Assembly (NCBI GenBank): GCA_027485005.1
Contig: JAIXRX010000143.1
Location: forward strand, 1 to 16,220
Reading direction: 5' to 3'
Source: Alphaproteobacteria bacterium
Lineage (GTDB): Bacteria > Pseudomonadota > Alphaproteobacteria > Rickettsiales > JAIXRX01
DNA: 16,220 nucleotides
Each line of letters opens with the position of its first letter. Position 1 is the stretch's first letter. Both the position numbers and the translations under genes were made by a program. Positions 7,692-13,300 of this stretch are shown piece by piece. The notes beneath the pieces are model-generated. The model was not told the DNA's origin and made no database searches. It saw only the letters and a list, made by a program, of their open reading frames with translations.

Positions 7692-8317
7692 CGTATCCAG
7701 CCGATAAAAAAAGAATCATGGAGAGGGCGTGTTATAAATAGCAAAAGACGGACGCTACATACATTTAATAGCTACCTTAATTCGGAAAATAGTCTCTGAT
7801 ATTGCTAATTTAGAGAATTAGTTTCCCTGTTATGTTTGTAGGGAATTTGCCTTAGAAAGTGGCTCTCACAGCGATGGAAAATAACCTAGAAACAAGAAAA
7901 ATCACCTAGAATTGCAAGACATTCCTGTATTTTTGCTGTTAAATGAATCGGAGTCTGGTTGGCTGCACGCTTGCGTCCACCACCATTTTCCTTTCCCATA
8001 CTTGATATTTCACAGACATGCCCTCTCAGGCGGGCTTTTTCTTGCCAGAATAACTGGAGAATTTTTATGATGGGTTGAAAATAGGGCCTATTTGGGCGGA
8101 GATTCTCTAGGGGCGAATGTGCCAATCAAACAAGTCAATATGAATACAGCTTCTAGAAGTTTAGATATGAGGTAGATTTAGGCGATGCTACCATAGAAAG
8201 CTTCACGCTATCACGACGCTATCGATTCTTTAGCAAATGAATCGCTGCAAATCGGCCACACAGCCTCTAGAAAATTAACTTTTTTCAACAACTATGCGCA
8301 ATAAACAACTAAATTAT

Positions 8318-8335
8318 TCTTAAGTCTTCTTAAGA
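8318..8335. promoter_or_regulatory. Candidate operator dyad upstream of tpsB2 (TCTTAA-N6-TTAAGA)
   Basis: Perfect 6-bp arms around a 6-bp spacer (GTCTTC). It can also be read as two CTTAAG palindromes 10 bp apart, i.e. on the same DNA face. It lies about 86 bp before the tpsB2 ATG and just upstream of a TATGAT -10-like hexamer (8351-8356). It shares arm length, spacer length and CTTAA core with the dyad at 4916-4933. Confidence 0.4.
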
Positions 8336-8350
8336 TAAGTATGCTGTTTC

Positions 8351-8356
8351 TATGAT
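8351..8356 (+). promoter_or_regulatory. Possible -10 box of the tpsB2 promoter
   Basis: TATGAT differs from TATAAT by one base and would place the start of transcription roughly 60 bases before the tpsB2 ATG. No good -35 hexamer sits at 16-18 bp; that space is occupied by the CTTAA dyad, which would fit an activator-dependent promoter. Tentative. Confidence 0.3.
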
Positions 8357-8421
8357 AGCTTATCTAGCCTTGTTGCACAAGAGAACAGAACACGTGATAG
8401 CCATTAACAAAATTGGGAAAA

Positions 8422-10161
8422 ATGCAAAAAAACAATAAAAACCCCATACTGTATCGCTTTAATTTAAACAGTGCATGTTCTATCACTTTACTGATTTTGG
8501 CTTTTTTAAGTATTTTTCTTTCTACCGATAGTTATGCACAATCAACTTACAACATCGTTCCAGGGCGTGAACAAAAAGATCTAGGAAAGTCTAGAGTTCC
8601 CCTGCAAAAAGATTATACTCTTCCATCGCTCGCTCTGCCTTCTCCAAAAACAGCAGCCGACATAAACTTTACGTTAAAAAAATTGTCTATACGCGGGAAC
8701 AAGGCGGTAAGCGCTGATGAACTAGAGTATCTTTGGAGTGAATATAAGGGGAAAGTTATTAGCGTTTCTCAAATATATGAGATCGCAAACGCAATCACTG
8801 AATATTATGCTGATAAAGGACTCGCTTTATCTTTTGCATTTATTCCTAATCAAGAAATTAGTAGCGGCAATGCCATTATACAAATCACAGAAGGTTTTGT
8901 AGAAAAAATTATTTTTCAAAATGAGGCCGGCGTTATTACGCCAAAAATAATTCAGGCAATGGCTAATAAAATCAAAGCATCACAGCCTCTTCAGCAAAAA
9001 GATCTGGAGCGCTTTATGCTCTTGATCAATGATCAGCCAGGATATGTGGCACAAGCTGTCTTTACACGTTCTAAAACAGAGAATGCTTCTGACCTGTTAA
9101 TTAAACTCGCGCGCAAGCCAATTCAAACATCTCTTCTGGTTGATAATCATTTAAATAGAACATTGGGACGAATGAACTTTAAATGGAGTTCAAATGTCAA
9201 CGGCTTCATTAATGGCACCGACAGCATTAAAGTTTCCAAAAGCTGTGGACTGTCATGCAATCTATATAATCAGCAGGGGGTCAGTTGGACAACTGCACTA
9301 AGTGCTGAAGGCACACGGCTCAGCGTAGGAATACAGGAATCAAAAGAGGCTCCCAACGAAGGCATACTATCGATAATTGATTTCGAAGGCGAAAGCCAAA
9401 GCTTCAATCTACAGATAGACCATCCCTTGATTAGATCTAGACAGCTAAACCTATACTCTGGCTTGGCATTAAGAGGCATTAACAGCAACACGGAAACTTT
9501 TGCTGGAAAGCTTTATGAGGATAGAGTTAGGGCGTTAAGTGCTTACGGACAATTTGATTATATAGACAAAAGAAATGGCTATAGCCAAACTGAAATAAGC
9601 GTTGAAAAGGGACTGCCGTCACTCGGTGCGACGAAAGATAGCAACCCATTACGGAGTCGCCTCCATGGCTCATCAGAATATACAAAACTTATGTTTTCTG
9701 GGTCATATAGTCAGCCACTAGACTACTATTCTACACATCTCGAAAATTACTCAGCCACCATTTCAGCGAATATACAACAATCTCTCTCTGGTGCATTATT
9801 AGCAATATCCCAATGTTTTTATGGTGGCAGCGTGTATGGACAAGGATATGAAAATGCCCTCATATCTGGCGACAACTGCATGATGGGAGGAGTAGAGATT
9901 GCTAAAAATATACAATTAGGTGACGAAATTGGGTTACAAATTTATGCCTTTGGAGATTGGGGTATTGTAACACGTAGAGGCCCTATAACAAACAATGAAG
10001 AACGCTTCGAGAGTGCCAGCTCTGCTGGCCTAGGAACGCGCGCCGCTCTTTACTCAGCACTACAAGGAGAGCTTGTGCTAGGCCTACCATTAAATCAGGA
10101 TATCTCTGGAGAAAAACCAGCCCCTACCCAGATTATGTTTTATACAAGCCTTCAATTCTAA
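8422..10161 (+). CDS. TpsB2: FhaC/ShlB-type outer-membrane transporter, variant L6 motif
   Basis: Second TPS transporter, 579 residues from the ATG at 8422. A TTG nine bases earlier is an in-frame alternative, but neither start has a strong ribosome site. The signal peptide is long (to about residue 40: hydrophobic SITLLILAFLSIFL, cleavage near SYA/QS). A ShlB-type POTRA covers ~81-157 (LKKLSIRGNKAVS, ITEYYADKGLALSF, IQITEGFVEKI), a second POTRA extends to ~232 (LERFMLLINDQPGYVA), then the barrel to the terminal Phe (YTSLQF). The L6 motif is odd: YGQGYENALISGD has Gln474 where TpsB1 and the family have Arg. Cys465 and Cys486 bracket this loop, and Cys275/Cys279 form a second close pair; TpsB1 has no cysteine in its mature part. 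The DNA is AT-richer than tpsB1, and the proteins are clearly divergent paralogues rather than a recent duplication. Collinear with tpsA2, 168 bp downstream, its likely substrate. Confidence 0.93.
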   Translation: MQKNNKNPILYRFNLNSACSITLLILAFLSIFLSTDSYAQSTYNIVPGREQKDLGKSRVPLQKDYTLPSLALPSPKTAADINFTLKKLSIRGNKAVSADELEYLWSEYKGKVISVSQIYEIANAITEYYADKGLALSFAFIPNQEISSGNAIIQITEGFVEKIIFQNEAGVITPKIIQAMANKIKASQPLQQKDLERFMLLINDQPGYVAQAVFTRSKTENASDLLIKLARKPIQTSLLVDNHLNRTLGRMNFKWSSNVNGFINGTDSIKVSKSCGLSCNLYNQQGVSWTTALSAEGTRLSVGIQESKEAPNEGILSIIDFEGESQSFNLQIDHPLIRSRQLNLYSGLALRGINSNTETFAGKLYEDRVRALSAYGQFDYIDKRNGYSQTEISVEKGLPSLGATKDSNPLRSRLHGSSEYTKLMFSGSYSQPLDYYSTHLENYSATISANIQQSLSGALLAISQCFYGGSVYGQGYENALISGDNCMMGGVEIAKNIQLGDEIGLQIYAFGDWGIVTRRGPITNNEERFESASSAGLGTRAALYSALQGELVLGLPLNQDISGEKPAPTQIMFYTSLQF

Positions 10162-10329
10162 TTAAGCAATTGTATTATATAAACAATAAGGCTGTTGTAT
10201 TTTTAACAAAGCGGTTAAAAAAGACTAAGCTTAGTTGAAATCCCTTAGCTAAAAAGAAGAAGTTAAACAGTTGTTTACCTGATTTACTGTAAATTTGTCC
10301 TCTTATTGAACAAGGGACAAATTAACGGA
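10162..10329 (+). other. tpsB2-tpsA2 intergenic segment with small inverted repeats
   Basis: A 168-bp AT-rich gap. TTTTTAAC/GTTAAAAA (10200-10221) is an 8-bp, almost all-AT dyad with no T tail beyond it, so it is a poor terminator. ACTAAGCTTAGT (10224-10235) is a perfect 12-bp palindrome. I see no convincing intrinsic terminator or promoter, so co-transcription of tpsB2 and tpsA2 is plausible. Confidence 0.5.
10292..10323 (+). promoter_or_regulatory. Stem-loop in the tpsA2 leader, next to the start codon
   Basis: AATTTGTCC (10292-10300) and GGACAAATT (10315-10323) form a perfect 9-bp stem with a 14-base loop, ending six bases before the ATG at 10330. The only purine-rich stretch that could act as a ribosome site (AAGGGA, 10312-10317) lies in the loop and 3' arm, so folding could hide it. 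This may tune exoprotein output relative to the transporter; inference only. Confidence 0.45.
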
Positions 10330-13300
10330 ATGCAAACAATTCTTCCTAACAAAAGAAGTTTTAGGCGCGATTTTTTTTCGCGCTCAATCCTCTTTTGCAT
10401 GTTTGCAGGATCGTTTAGCACTGCATACGCTAATCCAGATGGCTCACAAGTTATATCAGGATCCGCCACTGTCAATAACCTGGATAGCACTAGAACAACC
10501 ATTACCCAAACATCCGATAAAGCAGTGATTCACTGGCAAGATTTCTCTGTGAATGAGAATGAAATCACAGAATTTAAGCAACCCAATAGCAGCTCTATCA
10601 CTTTGAATCGTGTGGTTGGAAACAATGCCTCTAAGATATTGGGAAAAGTTACTGCGAACGGAAAAATTATTCTGACCAATCCCAATGGAATTGTGTTTGG
10701 CAAATCATCAAAGGTTGATGCTGCGGGTTTGATTGCAACCACCCACCAGATTAGTGATGAAGATTTCAAGTCTGATCATTTTAATTTTAAAAAAGTTCAG
10801 AATCATGCAAATGCATCCATTGTTAATGAGGGTGAAATCACCATAAAAGAAGCGGGCGTAGCTGCCTTTGTGGCACCCCATGTTAAGAATAACGGCGTTA
10901 TTATCGCCAATGGGGGGAAAGTTAATCTTGCTTCTGGAGAAGGCTTCGCCGTTGATTTGTATGGTGATGGTCTGATTTCCTATGGGATAAACGATGATAT
11001 CAAAGACACTCTCAAAGATGAGAATGGTTTACCGATTGAGGCGCTTGTAGAGAATAATGGCACGATTACCGCAAGCCAAATTGCTTTATCCGCGAGAACA
11101 GCACGCACCGTCATCAATCAAGCCGTGAATGTTAAAGGAAACCTAAACGCAAGTAGCATTTCTCAAAAGGGTGGGAAAATCATTATCAGTAGTGAGGATG
11201 CTGATGGTCATGCCAGTGGCCAAGTCAACATTACAAATGCACATATTGATGCTAGTGGGGTATCTGGTGGGAACGCCACAATTACAGGCGAGCAAATCAA
11301 CATCACTAATTCAACAATTACTGCATCAGGCAAAGAAAATGGTGGCAACATTAAAATCGGTGGAGATAAGCACGGCGGTGGCAATCTTGCCCGAGCTAAA
11401 ACCACCAATATCGACAAAACAAGCACTATCAGTGCTGATGCGACCGGAAACCATGGCAGTGGCGGCAATGTTGTTGTTTGGTCAGATCACACCACCGATT
11501 ACCAAGGAACCATTACCGCAAAAGCTGGACAAAACTCAGGCAATGGTGGCTTTGCAGAAGTTTCAAGCAAAGGCCTCTTAAAGTTCAAAGGCAATGTCGA
11601 TCTTTCTGCACCGAATGGCAATGTGGGAACATTCTTATTGGATCCACAAAATATTATTATACAATCTTCCGTATCTTCTCCCTTTGCAAACTGCAGTGGC
11701 GGAGTATGTACTCCAACAGGCAATGATTCCATTCTTCTTGTATCAGATTTAGAAACCTTATTGGGTAACAGTAATGTGGTTATCAATACTGGTGTATCTG
11801 GTGCTCAGGCGGGCAATATTACGGTTGCAAATAATATTTCATGGAGCACCGCAAACCGTTTAAGCTTAGATGCCTATGGAAGTATTACCATTAACAGTGG
11901 TGTTACTATCGCAAACACCTATAACGGCTCCATGGTCAATACAGATCTTCCTGTATTATTATCTCTTCGTGCAGATGCAACCGGTGTCAATAATGGTGGT
12001 TCCTTTACAAATAACGGAACTATTAATTTTTCTGGAAGCACGGGTGCAGTTTCGATATTTTATGATCGCGCCGCTTATGGCGGGACTTATACTGCGGGCA
12101 CCCAAACCACAAACGGCGCGTGGGTTGCACCGACGAGTTTAAGTCTCAACAGCCAGTTCACCGCTTATCAGCTAGTAAATACCGTCAGCGACTTAGCCGC
12201 TATCAACAGTGGCCTTAGCGGGAATTACGCGCTTGGTAAAAATATCGCGGGCGGGGGCGCGGCTTTTAACTCAGACACCCCAATGGGAACTTTTACCGGG
12301 CGATTGGACGGCCAATATTGCCAACTAGCTGGCGGCAGTAATTGTTCTATCAGCGGCCTCACCATGAACGCTGCGGCAGCAACAACCAATGTTGGTTTGT
12401 TCGGTATCAACAACGGTACTATCCGTAACCTATCGTTAGGCATGGATGTGACGCAAAACTACACGGGCGCTACCAATAATAATGTCGGTATTCTCGCGGG
12501 ATCTGGTAGTGGCACCGTTGCAAATGTGTCTACCAGTGGCAATGTGAATTATACTTTTTCTGGTTCTGGTACCAGCAGTCCCCTCACGACGGTTGGCGGC
12601 ATGATGGGGGCAAGTTCGGGAACCATTAGAAATGCATCCAGTGCAAATAGTGGGGTTAGCTTCACTTTGCAAAATAGTGGCACTGGTACTCCTACACATT
12701 ATGTCGGCGGGTTGATTGGTCAATACACAGGTACTAGCCTGAACACGCTGACATCTTCTAGCCCTATCTCTTATTTTCATAAAAGCACGTCGACAGGGGC
12801 TTCCCTGGCATATCTTGGTGGATTAATTGGATTTGTTTCCGGCGCAGCTACCCTTAATACCGCTTCTTCGTCTGGTACCGTCGCTGCTAGTTATGTGTCC
12901 GGCTATACGGGTAACTCGGGGGGCTATATCGGTGGGTTGATTGGGCAGGCGGGAAATAACGGCGCAGCGTCATTCTCAAATGTTTCTGCTTCTGGCAATG
13001 TCAGCAGCACTCTCAAAGGCGGCAATAACTATATCGGTGGTTTGATTGGTTATCTCTATAGTACCCTGACTACCTCAGGCTCTCCTTCATTGAGCGGTGC
13101 ATTCACAACGAATGATGTCTCTTACGACAATAGCTCTAACGCCTCTTCTAGTGTTAGAGTTGGTGGACTGGTAGGTTATACGCAAGCAGGCTGGATTAAT
13201 AATAGTTATGCCACAGGGGATGTCTCCGCTACCTCGCCAACGGGAAGTTATGTTGGTGGGCTTGTGGGAAGTACCGTCAGTGGGATTAGCAATAGTTATG

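Larger units (their letters stand above)
7583..8421. other. Long intergenic region between the SapC-family gene and tpsB2
   Basis: About 840 bp with no gene I can recognise. Besides the 16-bp inverted repeat (7651-7691) and the tpsB2 dyad (8318-8335), it contains two small inverted repeats in a row, CTAATT/AATTAG (7805-7821) and TTCCCT/AGGGAA (7823-7845); GCCC/GGGC followed by a T run near 8022-8041, a weak terminator-like element; a direct repeat ACGCTATC (8205-8212 and 8216-8223); and CTTGT-TGC-ACAAG (8369-8381). A minus-strand open frame of 79 codons (7886-8125) has no ribosome binding site or recognisable family. The right half is visibly AT-rich. It may be a regulatory region plus decayed sequence. 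Confidence 0.6.

Noticed and set aside
7886..8125. 79-codon minus-strand frame as a small gene
   Set aside because: No ribosome site, no recognised domain and ordinary length for chance. Kept only as part of the intergenic description.
8413..8421. TTG start for tpsB2
   Set aside because: It adds only three residues, and the ATG at 8422 gives the same signal peptide. No ribosome site favours the TTG.
10200..10221. Intrinsic terminator after tpsB2
   Set aside because: The stem is almost entirely A/T and lacks a following T run, so stability is too low to claim termination.
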